Assembly: GCF_001830555.1 (NCBI RefSeq)
Contig: NZ_MIAM01000024.1
Coordinates: forward strand, 84,485 to 148,484
From: Sphingopyxis sp. RIFCSPHIGHO2_12_FULL_65_19
GTDB taxonomy: Bacteria; Pseudomonadota; Alphaproteobacteria; Sphingomonadales; Sphingomonadaceae
DNA length: 64,000 nt
Direction of reading: 5' to 3'
Part shown: positions 48,472 through 57,622 of the stretch, piece by piece
How positions within the stretch are numbered: the stretch's first letter is position 1
How the letters are laid out: every line of letters starts with the position of its first letter
The notes under the pieces: model-generated
Database searches by the model: none
Seen by the model: only the letters and a program-made list of their open reading frames with translations
What the model was told of the DNA's origin: nothing
Position numbers and translations under genes: made by a program

Positions 48472-50784
48472 ATGGCTAGCCGCAAGGCCGCACCCGTAAA
48501 GGCCGATTGGCGGACGGTTTTCCGCCAAAGCATCGCCCGATCGCTCGTGATCGCGGCGGCGGCTCTGCTTGGGTTATTCACGCTGTTCCTGACCTTGGCG
48601 CTCCTCACCTATGACAGCACCGATGCGGCGCTCAACACCGCGGCGCACGGCACCGCGGCGAATTGGATGGGCAGTGCCGGCGCATGGTTCGCCGACCTGG
48701 GCCTGTCGATCGGCGGCGTCGCGGTGATCCTCCTGCTGCCGCTGCTCGCCGTGATCGCGTGGCGACTCTGGACCGGCGAGCCGCAGCCCTATTGGCCCCG
48801 CCAGCTTGCCTACAGCTTTATCGGCATCCTGCTCGTCGGGCTGGGCGCGGAACTCTGGTCGCCTGCGACCAATGCGCCGATGCCGGCGGGCTGGGGCGGG
48901 ATCATCGCGCTGCTGCTCGGTGGTGCGGTTGCACCATTGTTCGCGCAGGCGGGCGAGCCCGCGGCGGCGCTGATCCGCTTTGCCATTATCCTGCTGCTCG
49001 TGGGGCTGGGCCTGTGGCTTGCATGGCGCGCCCTGCGCCTCGAAAAAGGGTGGGCGTCGCGCTTCCGGCTGCCCGCGGCCGAAAACCGCCGCGTCGCCGA
49101 ACCCGCGCGGGCGGCCCAAGAGGACATGCGCGCGCCGGAGTTGGCAGACCGCGTGGTGCGGCCGCGCGCCGTCGCCGAGCCAAGCGACCGTGCGCCGCCC
49201 GAAATCGCCGATCCGGCCCAGCGGACCGCGCCCTCGAAACCGAGGCCGAAGCCACAAACCGAACTGTTCACCAATTACCAGCTGCCATCGATCGATCTGC
49301 TGGCGCCGCCACCGCCGGGTCCGACAGGTCAGATCGACAAGGCGGGGCTGGAGCGCAACGCGCGCCTGCTCGAATCGGTACTCGAGGATTTCCAGGTCAA
49401 GGGCGTGGTCACCGCAGTCCGCCCCGGCCCCGTCGTCACCATGTACGAACTCGAGCCCGCGCCTGGGACGAAGGCCAGCCGCGTCTCGAACCTCGCCGAC
49501 GATATCGCACGCAACATGTCGGCGCTGTCGGCGCGCATTGCGCCGATTCCGGGCCGGACGGTAATCGGCATCGAACTGCCCAACGCACACCGCGAATCGG
49601 TGGTGCTGCACGAGATCATCGGCAGCGCGCTGTTCCAGGATCAGACCGGCGCGCTGCCGATCATCCTCGGCAAGAATATCAGCGGCGACGCGATGATCGC
49701 CGACCTTGCGCCGATGCCCCACCTGTTGATCGCGGGGACCACCGGGTCGGGCAAGTCGGTCGGGCTCAACGCGATGATCCTGTCCTTGCTCTATCGCCTT
49801 GGTCCCGATCAGGTGAAGATGATCATGATCGATCCCAAGATGCTGGAACTCAGCGTCTATGACGATATTCCGCACCTGCTCGCGCCCGTCGTGACAGAAC
49901 CCAAAAAGGCGATCCGCGCCTTGAAATGGGCGGTGGAGCAGATGGAGGACCGTTACCGGATGATGTCGTCGCTGTCGGTGCGCAACCTTGCGTCCTACAA
50001 CGACAAGGTGCGCGGCGCGCTTGCCAAGGGCAAGTCGCTCGGCCGCCGCGTCCAGACCGGCTACGATCCCGACACCGGCCAGCCGGTCTATGAGGAAGAA
50101 ACGCTCGATTATGCGCCGCTGCCGCAGATCGTCGTCGTCGTCGACGAACTTGCCGACCTGATGATGACCGCGGGCAAGGAGGTCGAATTCCTGATCCAGC
50201 GGCTCGCGCAGAAAGCGCGCGCGGCGGGCATCCACCTGATTCTCGCGACGCAGCGCCCCTCAGTCGATGTCATCACCGGCGTCATTAAAGCGAACCTGCC
50301 CACGCGCATCAGTTTCAACGTCACCTCGAAAATCGACAGCCGCACGATCCTGGGCGAAGCGGGTGCCGAACAATTGCTTGGCAAGGGCGACATGCTGTAC
50401 GTCCCCGGCGGCAAACAGATCACGCGTATCCACGGTCCCTTCGTATCCGACGACGAGGTGCGCGCCGTTGCCGATCACTGGAAGGGTCAGGGCCGCCCCG
50501 ACTATATCGAAAGCGTCACCGAAGACCCCGAGGACGGCGGCTTTGCGATGGAGGGCGCCCCCGCGGGCGGCGACAGCGCCGAGGACCGCATGTACGCCAA
50601 GGCCTGCCAGATCGTCGTCGAAAGCCAGAAGGCATCGACGAGCTGGCTCCAGCGGCAGTTGCGGATCGGCTATAATAGTGCGGCTCGCCTGATCGAACGC
50701 ATGGAAGAGGAGGGGCTGGTCAGTCCGCCCAACCATGTCGGTCGCCGCGACGTGCTGACCGACCAATATGGGCAGCAGCGATAA
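48472..50784 (+). CDS. ftsK: DNA translocase FtsK
   Basis: Cell-division DNA translocase of 770 residues. Four to five N-terminal membrane helices (to about residue 195) are followed by a Pro/Arg-rich linker. The motor domain has Walker A GTTGSGKSVGLNAMI near residue 421 and Walker B IVVVVDELADLMMTAG. The C-terminal gamma winged-helix domain (SWLQRQLRIGYNSAARLIER) recognises KOPS sequences. It coordinates chromosome dimer resolution at the septum. The length matches alphaproteobacterial FtsK with a short linker. Confidence 0.97.
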   Translation: MASRKAAPVKADWRTVFRQSIARSLVIAAAALLGLFTLFLTLALLTYDSTDAALNTAAHGTAANWMGSAGAWFADLGLSIGGVAVILLLPLLAVIAWRLWTGEPQPYWPRQLAYSFIGILLVGLGAELWSPATNAPMPAGWGGIIALLLGGAVAPLFAQAGEPAAALIRFAIILLLVGLGLWLAWRALRLEKGWASRFRLPAAENRRVAEPARAAQEDMRAPELADRVVRPRAVAEPSDRAPPEIADPAQRTAPSKPRPKPQTELFTNYQLPSIDLLAPPPPGPTGQIDKAGLERNARLLESVLEDFQVKGVVTAVRPGPVVTMYELEPAPGTKASRVSNLADDIARNMSALSARIAPIPGRTVIGIELPNAHRESVVLHEIIGSALFQDQTGALPIILGKNISGDAMIADLAPMPHLLIAGTTGSGKSVGLNAMILSLLYRLGPDQVKMIMIDPKMLELSVYDDIPHLLAPVVTEPKKAIRALKWAVEQMEDRYRMMSSLSVRNLASYNDKVRGALAKGKSLGRRVQTGYDPDTGQPVYEEETLDYAPLPQIVVVVDELADLMMTAGKEVEFLIQRLAQKARAAGIHLILATQRPSVDVITGVIKANLPTRISFNVTSKIDSRTILGEAGAEQLLGKGDMLYVPGGKQITRIHGPFVSDDEVRAVADHWKGQGRPDYIESVTEDPEDGGFAMEGAPAGGDSAEDRMYAKACQIVVESQKASTSWLQRQLRIGYNSAARLIERMEEEGLVSPPNHVGRRDVLTDQYGQQR

Positions 50785-50893
50785 GGAACCTTTGCCGTCC
50801 TTGCGCCTTGAACAGCATCTGACCGCCGGGTTCAGCGCAAGTTCAATGCCTGCCTGCGATGGACGGGACCGATCAATCAAGAATGAGAGCCAG

Positions 50894-51544
50894 ATGAACC
50901 TGAAGACCCCCCTCACGCGCCTTGCCGCTTTTGCGCTCGCTCCCGTGGCCGTCGCGGGCCTCGCGGCCGGGGCGCCCGCCATCGCCCAGTCGTCGAGCGC
51001 ACTCGCATCGGTGCAGTCGCATCTGCGATCGACCAGCTCGATGACGGCAAATTTTGTCCAGACCGACCGGAACGGCCAGCGGCTGAGCGGCCAGCTGACC
51101 CTGAAGCGTCCCGGCAAGATCCGGTTCCAATATCAAAAGGGCGTGCCGCTGCTGATCGTCGGCGACGGCAGTTCGCTGACGATGATCGATTATGAGGTCA
51201 AACAGGTGCAGCGCTGGCCGGTGAAGAATTCGCCGCTCGGCGCGCTGCTCGACCCCGATCGCGACCTGTCCAAATATGCCAAGGTCCTGCCGACCGGCAA
51301 CGATGGCGTTTTGAGCGTCGAGGTCAAAGACCCGAAGCGTCCCGAATATGGCACGATCACCATGGTCTTCGTCCGCGACGGGTCGGCGCCCGGCGGATTG
51401 CGGCTGCGCGGCTGGGTCGCGCTCGATTCGCAGAACAACCGGACGCGCATCGACCTCAGCAATCAGAAATTCAACGTTGCGGTCGCCGATTCGGCGTTCA
51501 GATGGACGGACCCCCGCCCCAAACAGCGTGGTCGCGCGGGCTGA
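50894..51544 (+). CDS. lolA: Outer-membrane lipoprotein carrier protein LolA
   Basis: Periplasmic chaperone of 216 residues; a signal peptide ends near PAIAQ (residue 32). The conserved LolA stretches are MTANFVQTDRNGQRLSGQLT, KRPGKIRFQY and a hydrophobic half-barrel ending in FNVAVADSAFRWTDPRP. It ferries lipoproteins from LolCDE to the outer membrane. It follows ftsK by 109 bases, its usual neighbour in sphingomonads. A strong terminator follows at 51811. Confidence 0.93.
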   Translation: MNLKTPLTRLAAFALAPVAVAGLAAGAPAIAQSSSALASVQSHLRSTSSMTANFVQTDRNGQRLSGQLTLKRPGKIRFQYQKGVPLLIVGDGSSLTMIDYEVKQVQRWPVKNSPLGALLDPDRDLSKYAKVLPTGNDGVLSVEVKDPKRPEYGTITMVFVRDGSAPGGLRLRGWVALDSQNNRTRIDLSNQKFNVAVADSAFRWTDPRPKQRGRAG

Positions 51545-51937
51545 CGCCAGACGCGCCCGGCGTATCGACAATGATGCGGCGTCGAATCCCGATCGGATTC
51601 GGCGCCGTTTTTCCGCCCAACCGACATCCTGCATCGACGAACTGCAAAAGTGACGCGAAGCCGTCCATTTCGTTCAGCTTGGCGACAGGGAATAGCGGCT
51701 ATTTCGACTCTCGAAGGCGCCAACACGGCCCCCGGATTTGGGTTTCCCCCTGTTGCCCCACCCGGGCTGCCAGGCACCTTCATTCAAGAGCGTGACGAAC
51801 GCTGACCTTGAACCCCCGTTCCACCGCCCCTGGGACGGGGGTTTAATTTGTCCGGCGTGTTTTTCCGCTGACACGGCCTTGCTGCACCAGCCCGCAATCG
51901 CATTGCGAACGGCCCCGCGCACCGATAGAGCCACCGC
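51545..51937. other. Intergenic stretch between lolA and xth
   Basis: 393 bases with no supportable gene. It contains a clear terminator for lolA near its end (51811-51848) and presumably the xth promoter. Confidence 0.7.
51811..51848 (+). terminator. Intrinsic terminator downstream of lolA
   Basis: AACCCCCGTTCC (51811-51822) pairs with GGGACGGGGGTT (51832-51843), twelve pairs including one G/T, loop nine bases, followed by TAATTT. It lies 267 bases after the lolA stop. Confidence 0.78.
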
Positions 51938-52732
51938 ATGACTCGCACCAGCATCGCTTCGTGGAACATCAACAGCGTCCGCGCCCGAATCGGTATCGTC
52001 GAAAAATTCCTTCGCGAAGAATCGCCCGACATCCTCTGCCTGCAAGAAACCAAGGTCGAATGCGGCCTGTTCCCGCCCGAAATGTTCAAGCGGCTGGGGT
52101 ATGACCATATCGTGACCCATGGGCAGCGAATGCATCATGGCGTCGCGATCGTCAGCAAGCTGCCGCTCGCCGACGTGCGCAAATATGACTGGCAAGCGAA
52201 TGGCGAGGCGCGCCATGTCGGTGTCACCCTTCCCTCCGGGGTCCGGCTCGACAATGTCTATATCCCGGCGGGTGGCGACATTCCCGACCGCGAGCTCAAT
52301 CCCAAATTCGGGCAAAAGCTCGATTTCTTTGGCCGGATGACGGAATGGTCGCGCGCGCTCGTCGATGCGCCGACCGTTCTGACCGGCGACTTCAACGTTG
52401 CGCCGCTCGAAAGCGACGTGTGGAACCACAAGGCGCTGCTCGACGTCGTCAGCCACACGCCGATCGAGGTCGAAACCCTCGCGCGGCTACAGGCGGCGTC
52501 GAACTGGGTCGATCTCGGGCGCCATTTCGTCCCGGCGCCGGAGCGGCTCTATACTTGGTGGAGTTATCGCGCAAAAGACTGGGAAGCATCGAACCGCGGC
52601 CGCCGTCTGGACCATATGTGGGTCACTCCCGACCTGATGCCCAAGGCGCTGTCGCATCGCATCGTCCAGCCGGCGCGCAGTTGGGAACGGCCATCCGACC
52701 ATATCCCGCTCATCACCGAGTTCGATTTTTGA
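51938..52732 (+). CDS. xth: Exodeoxyribonuclease III
   Basis: AP endonuclease/3'-exonuclease of 264 residues, full length. Active-site motifs of the family are present: SWNINSVRAR, ILCLQETKVE (catalytic Glu), GDFNVAPLESDVWN and, at the end, WERPSDHIPLI with the catalytic His. YTWWSYRAKDWEASNRGRRL is also conserved. It acts in base-excision repair. Its stop overlaps the likely TTG start of ribA. Confidence 0.96.
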   Translation: MTRTSIASWNINSVRARIGIVEKFLREESPDILCLQETKVECGLFPPEMFKRLGYDHIVTHGQRMHHGVAIVSKLPLADVRKYDWQANGEARHVGVTLPSGVRLDNVYIPAGGDIPDRELNPKFGQKLDFFGRMTEWSRALVDAPTVLTGDFNVAPLESDVWNHKALLDVVSHTPIEVETLARLQAASNWVDLGRHFVPAPERLYTWWSYRAKDWEASNRGRRLDHMWVTPDLMPKALSHRIVQPARSWERPSDHIPLITEFDF

Positions 52733-53784
52733 CCGCCATCGGCGCCCGACAGGCCGCGCGCGCGGTCGATGCCCTGCGGCGCGGCTGGCCGTTCCGCATC
52801 GAGGGCCCCGACGGCGCGGTCGACCTGCTCGCGGTCGAAAGCGCGCGCGACGACACGCTCGCCGAATTCGCCAGCCATGACGTGCTCCTGTCGGGCGAAC
52901 GGGCCGTGACGCTGAAACTCACCAACCAACGCGCCGCGGCAACGCCGGGTCCGGTGCGGCTCGCCAATGCCGGGGGGACCGTGGCGGCCGCTCTCGCGAT
53001 CGCCGACCCGGCGCTCGACCTTGCAAACCCGCTCAAAGGTCCGTTCCGTACGGTCGCGACGGGCGGCGAGACAGCCGCGGCGGCGGCGATGACGATGGCG
53101 CGGCACGCCGGGCTGCTTCCCGCCTTTTTCGTGCGCGAGGCGACCGGCCCTGCCGAAACTTGCTGCACCGCCACCGATGTTGCGGCCTTGCTCGATCCCT
53201 CACGGCTCGAAATGGCGGCGCGCGCGCGCCTTCCCGTCGAAGCGAGCGAAACCGCCGAGATCGTCGCTTTCCGTTCGCCCGAAGAGGCGTCGGACCATGT
53301 CGCGCTGATCATCGGTAAACGCGACGCGGCTCCGCCCGTTGTCCGGCTTCACAGCGAATGCCTCACTGGCGACGTGCTCGGCAGTCTTAAATGCGATTGC
53401 GGCCCGCAGCTCCACGCCGCACTCCACGCCATGGCCGACGCACCATGGGGCGTGCTGCTCTATCTGCGCCAGGAAGGGCGCGGCATTGGCCTGGTAAACA
53501 AGCTGCGCGCCTATGCCTTGCAGGACCAGGGGTATGACACGGTCGATGCCAATTTGCGCCTTGGCTTTCCGGTCGAGGCCCGCGATTTCGCGATTGCCGG
53601 ACGGATGCTCGAATTGCTGCATATCCCCCGCATCCGGCTGATGACGAACAACCCCGAAAAGGTCGCGCGGCTGGAAAAGGAGGGCGTCGAGGTCGTCGAG
53701 CGTATCCCGCTCGCGCTGCCGACGAACAAATATAATGAGCAATATCTGGCGACAAAGCGCGACCGGACCGGGCACCAGCTTTGA
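52729..53784 (+). CDS. ribA: GTP cyclohydrolase II (long form with N-terminal extension)
   Basis: First enzyme of riboflavin synthesis, 351 residues. The start is probably a TTG that overlaps the xth stop (TTGA); no ATG fits. The C-terminal half is the enzyme: RLHSECLTGDVLGSLKCDCG holds the three zinc cysteines, and RQEGRGIGLVNKLRAYALQD and MTNNPEKVARLEKEG are conserved. The N-terminal half looks like a degenerate DHBP synthase-type domain, as in other sphingomonad RibA proteins. It lies before a long nested palindrome and is convergent with a response-regulator gene. Confidence 0.92.
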   Translation: MTAIGARQAARAVDALRRGWPFRIEGPDGAVDLLAVESARDDTLAEFASHDVLLSGERAVTLKLTNQRAAATPGPVRLANAGGTVAAALAIADPALDLANPLKGPFRTVATGGETAAAAAMTMARHAGLLPAFFVREATGPAETCCTATDVAALLDPSRLEMAARARLPVEASETAEIVAFRSPEEASDHVALIIGKRDAAPPVVRLHSECLTGDVLGSLKCDCGPQLHAALHAMADAPWGVLLYLRQEGRGIGLVNKLRAYALQDQGYDTVDANLRLGFPVEARDFAIAGRMLELLHIPRIRLMTNNPEKVARLEKEGVEVVERIPLALPTNKYNEQYLATKRDRTGHQL

Positions 53785-53788
53785 GGTT

Positions 53789-53922
53789 CCCTCCCCCTTG
53801 ATGGGGGAGGCAGCGAGACTTGGCCATTCATGGCCTAGTCGCAGCGGTGGGGGTGAGTTCGCAGGCGTAAACTACGCACGCGAACTCACCCCCACCCAAC
53901 CCTCCCCCATCAAGGGGGAGGG
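53789..53922. repeat. Nested long inverted repeat (REP-like) between convergent genes
   Basis: Outer arms CCCTCCCCCTTGATGGGGGA at 53789 and its inverted copy ending at 53922. Inner arms GGTGGGGGTGAGTTCGC (53846-53862) and GCGAACTCACCCCCACC (53880-53896). Innermost GCGTA-AAC-TACGC (53865-53877). The outer arm is itself a small palindrome. It can fold into a large cruciform and may stop transcription from both sides. Confidence 0.85.
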
Positions 53923-53929
53923 CTATCCA

Positions 53930-54736
53930 CTAATGCACGAAGCGCGCAACTACGTCGCGGTAACTCCGGCTGACCTTTACCTGCGCGCCCGATCCTAGCA
54001 CGAGGAAACATTCGCCGTTGGTGTGCGGCTTGACCTGTTTCACCTGGCTGAGGTTCACGATCGTCGATCGGTGCACGCGCTGGAAATTGCGCGGGTCGAG
54101 CCGCTTTTCGAGATCCTTCATCGTCTCGCGCAGGATCAGGCTGTTATCGGCGGTATAGATGCACATATAGTCGCCCGCGGCGTCGATGCGTTCGATGCTG
54201 TCGACATCGACGCGGAAGATCTGGCCGCGATCCTTGATGTTGATCATCTTTTCATAACGGTCGGCGGCGTGCGCGTCGGGGGCAACCTCGGCGCCATAAT
54301 CCTCGACCGCTTCGGGCGCGACTTCGGCGAGCACGGTCTTGAGCCGCTCGACTTCGGCGACGCCGCGCTTTTCCGCAAGCCGCTGGCGCACCCGGTCGAG
54401 CGCGTCGGCGAGCCGTTCGGGCTCGACCGGCTTTACCAGATAATCGACCGCCTGCGCCTCGAACGCCCGGATCGCATGATCCGAATAGGCGGTGACGAAC
54501 ACGACGAGCGGCGGCTCGACCTCCATAAGTCCCTGAATCACCGAAAAGCCGTCGAAACCGGGCATCTGGATGTCGAGGAAAACGAGGTCGGGCTTGTGCG
54601 TCTTGATCTTGCGGATGGCTTCGCGGCCATTTTGCGCGGTGTCGACGATTTCGACATCCGAATGCGGTTCGAGCCGCAGCTGCAAGCCCTGGGTCGCCAG
54701 TTTTTCATCATCCACCAGGATGGTTCTGATTGTCAT
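53930..54736 (-). CDS. LytTR-family response regulator
   Basis: Response regulator of 268 residues. The receiver domain has the acidic pair VDDE at 8-11, the phosphorylated Asp55 in LVFLDIQMPG and the Lys of DYLVKPVEPE. A linker rich in Ala/Glu follows. The LytTR DNA-binding domain (about 165-268) has IFRVDVDSIERIDAAGDYMC, FQRVHRSTIVNLSQVKQVKP and VKVSRSYRDVVARF. Its ATG region is overlapped by the stop of the kinase gene (ATGA), so the pair is co-translated. Confidence 0.95.
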   Translation of the reverse strand: MTIRTILVDDEKLATQGLQLRLEPHSDVEIVDTAQNGREAIRKIKTHKPDLVFLDIQMPGFDGFSVIQGLMEVEPPLVVFVTAYSDHAIRAFEAQAVDYLVKPVEPERLADALDRVRQRLAEKRGVAEVERLKTVLAEVAPEAVEDYGAEVAPDAHAADRYEKMINIKDRGQIFRVDVDSIERIDAAGDYMCIYTADNSLILRETMKDLEKRLDPRNFQRVHRSTIVNLSQVKQVKPHTNGECFLVLGSGAQVKVSRSYRDVVARFVH

Positions 54737-55857
54737 GTCGGTTCGGTTCCAATCGTCATTTGCCCATCGGGCTGAAACGGAAACTCGATCACCACCGTGA
54801 AGCCGCCTTCAGCGCCCACATGGACGTCGAACCGATGTTGGTCGCCAAAAGCCTGCGCCAACCGGTCCCTGATATTGGCTAAACCCACGCCGGTCGATTC
54901 CGTTGCAACGCCAGTGGTGGGGTCGGTGCGGTCGGCTGACAATCCCGCGCCGGTGTCGGACACGGCAATCCGAACATTTTGACCGGCCAACTGTGCGGAA
55001 ATCGTAATATCGGCGCCATCTTCCTGCGGCGTCACCGCATATTTGATCGCATTTTCCACCAGCGGCTGGAGGAGAAGCGATGGCAGCCGCGCCCGCGCAA
55101 CCACCGGGTCAATTGCAAAATGCGGACGCAGCCGCTCCTCGAAGCGCATCTTTTCGATATCGAGATAGAGTTTCAGCGTCTCAATCTCCTGCGCCAGCGT
55201 CACCTGCGCGGTCGGCTCGTTCGCGAGCGTGTAGCGAAGGAACGCCGACAGGCGCGACAGCATCGCATTGGCGGGTTCCGTCTGTTTCAGCAGTACCAGC
55301 GTCGAAATGCTGTTGAGCGTGTTGAACAGGAAGTGCGGGTTGAGCTGGTACCGCAGCATTGCGAGCTGTGCCGAAGCCGCCTGCGCCTCCAGCCGGATGA
55401 CGCGGTCATTCTGTTCCTCGAGCTGGAGGAAATAGTTGATCGCGAAATAAAGCGCCGACCAGGCCGCGAGCGACGTCGCGTCGATATACATCGCGCCGAG
55501 CAGCAGGCTGGTGAAGCCCGCCTCGCTCGAGGGATTCTGGATCTGCGCGACCCATGCGTCGATGAAGGCCCAGAGCGCCGTCGCGAGACCGGCCAGGCCA
55601 AAGCTGACACCCCACATCAAGAGCGGGCGCCGGTTGATGAGCGTGCGGTAACAAACCGACAGCAGCAGCGTCAGCGAAAAGCCGGTGATCGCCGAAATCG
55701 TCTGCGGAATCAGAAAGGTGAAGGCTTGCCCGTTGGCAAGGCCCGACACGCCGCGCAGGCCGAGCCAGGCGGCCCAGCCCAACAGCTGAAGATTCCAGAA
55801 GGCCCGCACCTTATTGTCGAAAAAAGGGCCAGGCGAAGTCAGTCGGAACAGCGGCAT
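54733..55857 (-). CDS. LytS/YehU-type sensor histidine kinase
   Basis: Membrane histidine kinase of 374 residues. About five hydrophobic segments lie in the first 150 residues (for example FLIPQTISAITGFSLTLLLS). A coiled stretch and the His_kinase domain follow: LRYQLNPHFLFNTLNSISTL contains the phosphorylated His. ATP-binding motifs are PSLLLQPLVENAIKYAV and ISDTGAGLSA-like residues (IAVSDTGAGLSADR). It lacks a periplasmic sensing domain, so the signal is probably membrane-borne. It is cotranscribed with the LytTR regulator. Confidence 0.94.
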   Translation of the reverse strand: MPLFRLTSPGPFFDNKVRAFWNLQLLGWAAWLGLRGVSGLANGQAFTFLIPQTISAITGFSLTLLLSVCYRTLINRRPLLMWGVSFGLAGLATALWAFIDAWVAQIQNPSSEAGFTSLLLGAMYIDATSLAAWSALYFAINYFLQLEEQNDRVIRLEAQAASAQLAMLRYQLNPHFLFNTLNSISTLVLLKQTEPANAMLSRLSAFLRYTLANEPTAQVTLAQEIETLKLYLDIEKMRFEERLRPHFAIDPVVARARLPSLLLQPLVENAIKYAVTPQEDGADITISAQLAGQNVRIAVSDTGAGLSADRTDPTTGVATESTGVGLANIRDRLAQAFGDQHRFDVHVGAEGGFTVVIEFPFQPDGQMTIGTEPT

Positions 55858-55920
55858 GGGGGTCCGGGCGATAGGAAGGTCAGCGGCCGCGCGCGCGATG
55901 TTTGGAACGGGCGCGGACGG

Positions 55921-56442
55921 TCATTCCGCCGCGACCGGGGCCGCGACATTCTCGCTGCGCACGCGCGCCTGTCCCAGCGGCTGCAATTCGGATCGATGCT
56001 TCCACAGCAGTTCCTTATAGCCGATCACGCGTCCGTCGTGCGCGGTCAGCGTTACGGGGCCGATCGGCTGTTCATCGCGCGCGTCGACGAGCACCGGGGT
56101 CGAGGGGACGCCCGCGCCCCATTTTTCGCCCCACTGGCGCAGCGCAATCATCGCGGGAAGCAATTCAATGCCCTTTTCGGTGAGCTGGTAGCGAACCTTG
56201 CGCCGATCCTCGGCCATGACTTCGCGCGCCATGATGCCATGATCGACCAGCCGCGACAGCCGGTTCGACAGGATGTTGCGCGCGATATTGAGCTCCTGCT
56301 GGAACTCCTCGAAATGGTGGACGCCGTTGAATGCCGCACGCAGGATCATGAACGACCATCGTTCGCCCATCGCTTCCAGGGCCAGCGGCAGGGCACAATT
56401 GCCCCCATCAAGGTCGTTCAGCAGTTCGCGTAGTTTTCCCAT
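55921..56442 (-). CDS. HxlR-family transcriptional regulator
   Basis: Regulator of 173 residues from the ATG of MGKLRELLND; an in-frame ATG ten codons earlier is possible. The HxlR winged helix is clear: NCALPLALEAMGERWSFMIL, then RNILSNRLSRLVDHGIMARE and KVRYQLTEKGIELLPAMIAL. The family Cys near the N-terminus is present (NCAL), which in some members senses redox. The C-terminal extension (VTLTAHDGRVIGYKELLWKH) is longer than in typical HxlR proteins. Target genes are unknown. Confidence 0.9.
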   Translation of the reverse strand: MGKLRELLNDLDGGNCALPLALEAMGERWSFMILRAAFNGVHHFEEFQQELNIARNILSNRLSRLVDHGIMAREVMAEDRRKVRYQLTEKGIELLPAMIALRQWGEKWGAGVPSTPVLVDARDEQPIGPVTLTAHDGRVIGYKELLWKHRSELQPLGQARVRSENVAAPVAAE

Positions 56443-56611
56443 AACCAAAGCCCTAACGTAAAACCTGTCCATGCGCCAAAAAAATATAGTGCCTCCGTTG
56501 CATTTCACAACTCAAACACCGGACAGCCTGCCGCCGCCGTCGGCCTTGCGCGCTACAACGCGTTGACGCAGGTTTCGAGGCGTCGGCGGAGCGTGCTGCG
56601 CGCCCGGCCGG

Positions 56612-57496
56612 TCAGGCCGCGAGGCGGTTCCGCGCGACGACGAGCGACCAGCGCGCCAGCGCGGGCAAGCGCGCCAGGACCGGCCGCGGGTCGGCGCGAA
56701 ACGCGCGGCGCACCAGGTCGAGGCGCCAGCGGCGACTGCTGCGGAGCGCGAGGCCGAGGAGGATCTCGCTGCGGCTGCGCGGCGGAAGCGTATCGGGCAG
56801 CGCGCGCTCGACAATCTGCGCGGTCAGCGCCTGGATCTGCTCCGACCGCTGGCTGGTCAGGCTGCCGCCGTGCTTGCGATAGACATAAAGATCCTCGTGC
56901 AGTGCGACGAAAGTGAACCGCTGCGCCGCGCGCAGCCAGAAATCATAATCCTCGACCCCGAACAGCCCGGTATCATAACCCCCGAGTGCGTCGGTCACGC
57001 GCGCCCGGTAAAGAAAGCAGGCACCGATATTATTGCCATAGAGAAGCCGCTCGACAGGCCCGACGCGCGACACGCCAAGCGTGACACCTGCGTCGTCGAT
57101 CAGCGCGAAGTCGGCGTGGACGATGTCGGCCCCCGGCTGTGCGTCGAGCGTCGCGACAAGCCGCGACAGCATCTGCGGCCGAAGCAGATTGTCGTCGGAT
57201 GTCCAGCTGTGCATTTCGCCGCGCGCCACGGAAAACCCGTGATTGAGCGCCGCGGGCAAGCCGAGATTTTTGTCGAGCCGCAGATAGGTCACCCGCGGAT
57301 CGCCCGCTGCGGCTTCGGCCATGATCGCGGGCGACGCGTCGCGCGACGCGTCATCGACGAGGATCAGCTCGAAATCACGGAAATCCTGGGCCAGAACCGA
57401 CGCGATGGCATCGGCCAGCCAGCGCGCACCATTGTGCACGGGCATGACCATCGAGACCCGCGGTGGCGGTGTCGAATCAAGAGCTTCGGTCCCCAT
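56612..57496 (-). CDS. Family 2 glycosyltransferase
   Basis: Glycosyltransferase of 294 residues, GT-A fold. Conserved stretches: VSMVMPVHNGARWLADAIAS, FELILVDDASRDAS, LDKNLGLPAALNHGFSVARG, WTSDDNLLRPQML (DxD-type motif) and GVEDYDFWLRAAQRF, the acceptor-side motif. It has no membrane helices, so it acts in the cytoplasm on cell-surface polysaccharide or lipid precursors. It is divergent from rel with about 126 bases between starts and has no neighbouring polysaccharide genes. Confidence 0.92.
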   Translation of the reverse strand: MGTEALDSTPPPRVSMVMPVHNGARWLADAIASVLAQDFRDFELILVDDASRDASPAIMAEAAAGDPRVTYLRLDKNLGLPAALNHGFSVARGEMHSWTSDDNLLRPQMLSRLVATLDAQPGADIVHADFALIDDAGVTLGVSRVGPVERLLYGNNIGACFLYRARVTDALGGYDTGLFGVEDYDFWLRAAQRFTFVALHEDLYVYRKHGGSLTSQRSEQIQALTAQIVERALPDTLPPRSRSEILLGLALRSSRRWRLDLVRRAFRADPRPVLARLPALARWSLVVARNRLAA

Positions 57497-57622
57497 TTCC
57501 CCTCGTCCTACCCGCGACGAACGATGCTTCCAACGGGCTTTACCAAAGTTGCTAACCTCTGGCGGTTCGGCGCAAGCAAATTTCGCATTGCATTTGGGGC
57601 GGCATGAACGACATTGGGAGCA

